Source: Polaromonas sp. (GTDB lineage: Bacteria > Pseudomonadota > Gammaproteobacteria > Burkholderiales > Burkholderiaceae_C). From it: 33,218 nt of DNA. Position 1 is the first letter of the stretch, and every line of letters starts with the position of its first letter. The position numbers and the translations under genes were made by a program. The stretch lies in NCBI GenBank assembly GCA_021737975.1, contig JAIPCZ010000028.1, positions 1 through 33,218 of the forward strand, in the 5' to 3' direction. Positions 33,172-33,218 of the stretch are shown in pieces. The notes under the pieces were generated by a model. The model saw nothing but the letters and a program-made list of their open reading frames with translations, was not told the DNA's origin and made no database searches.

Positions 33172-33218
33172 TGGCATCAAAGGGCGTCTTCCAGCCAGCA
33201 AGACGGTTCCTGGTAACG

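Overview
The window is GC-rich and gene-dense. Protein features point to a beta-proteobacterium of the Comamonadaceae (Rhodoferax/Polaromonas type): DUF3422, a SigZ-like sigma factor, an ACR3-type ars operon, and multiheme respiration under an FNR-type box. The lineage is an inference from gene content; there is no rRNA or tRNA here to confirm it.

Layout. 1-2073 (+): the end of an FtsX-type ABC export operon and a small membrane protein. 2081-9198 (-): housekeeping and accessory genes (rhodanese, glgC, hotdog thioesterase, DUF3422, YdjA-like nitroreductase), then a redox-disulfide protein paired with a CSC-motif permease, then a DUF4395 protein. 9270-13964 (+): a Crp/Fnr regulator, a SigZ-like sigma factor, a second permease plus redox-disulfide pair, an MBL-fold protein with a degraded metal motif, DUF2798 and a VIT1-family transporter. 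14096-16040 (+): arsR-arsC-acr3, preceded by two perfect palindromes and a promoter that predicts a leaderless arsR mRNA. 16064-20747 (-): a lipoprotein, then an overlapping four-gene trans-envelope ABC operon (ATPase, FtsX permease, LolA-like carrier, beta-barrel). 21052-23485 (-): a monoheme cytochrome c and a nine-heme cytochrome c fused to a membrane cytochrome b, behind a promoter with FNR class II geometry. 23695-27757 (+): three overlapping genes, a CDF metal exporter, a GspS-like circularly permuted ATP-grasp ligase and an AsnO-type glutamine amidotransferase. 27786-31002: two diguanylate cyclases, one carrying a C-terminal bacteriohemerythrin. 30997-32917: a PLP aminotransferase and endonuclease III. 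32918-33218 has no gene but holds two structured inverted-repeat elements.

How parts work together. The centre is a metal(loid) and redox stress island: permeases with CxxC partner proteins, arsenic efflux, a VIT transporter and dedicated regulators. The cytochrome pair looks like an anaerobically induced quinol-to-periplasm electron exit, similar in architecture to Geobacter CbcL. The oxygen-sensing-type cyclase and the Crp/Fnr genes fit a life across oxic/anoxic boundaries.

The two strongest candidates for something undescribed are (i) the ATP-grasp/AsnO pair, which looks like a two-enzyme pathway to a small amidated peptide without the usual Ngg partner, and (ii) the paired elements after nth. 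These share AAGGAGGAG and GGGGGACA motifs in opposite orientation inside unrelated long stems. Every imperfect pair in those stems is a G-U wobble when each element is read in its motif orientation, which suggests RNAs.
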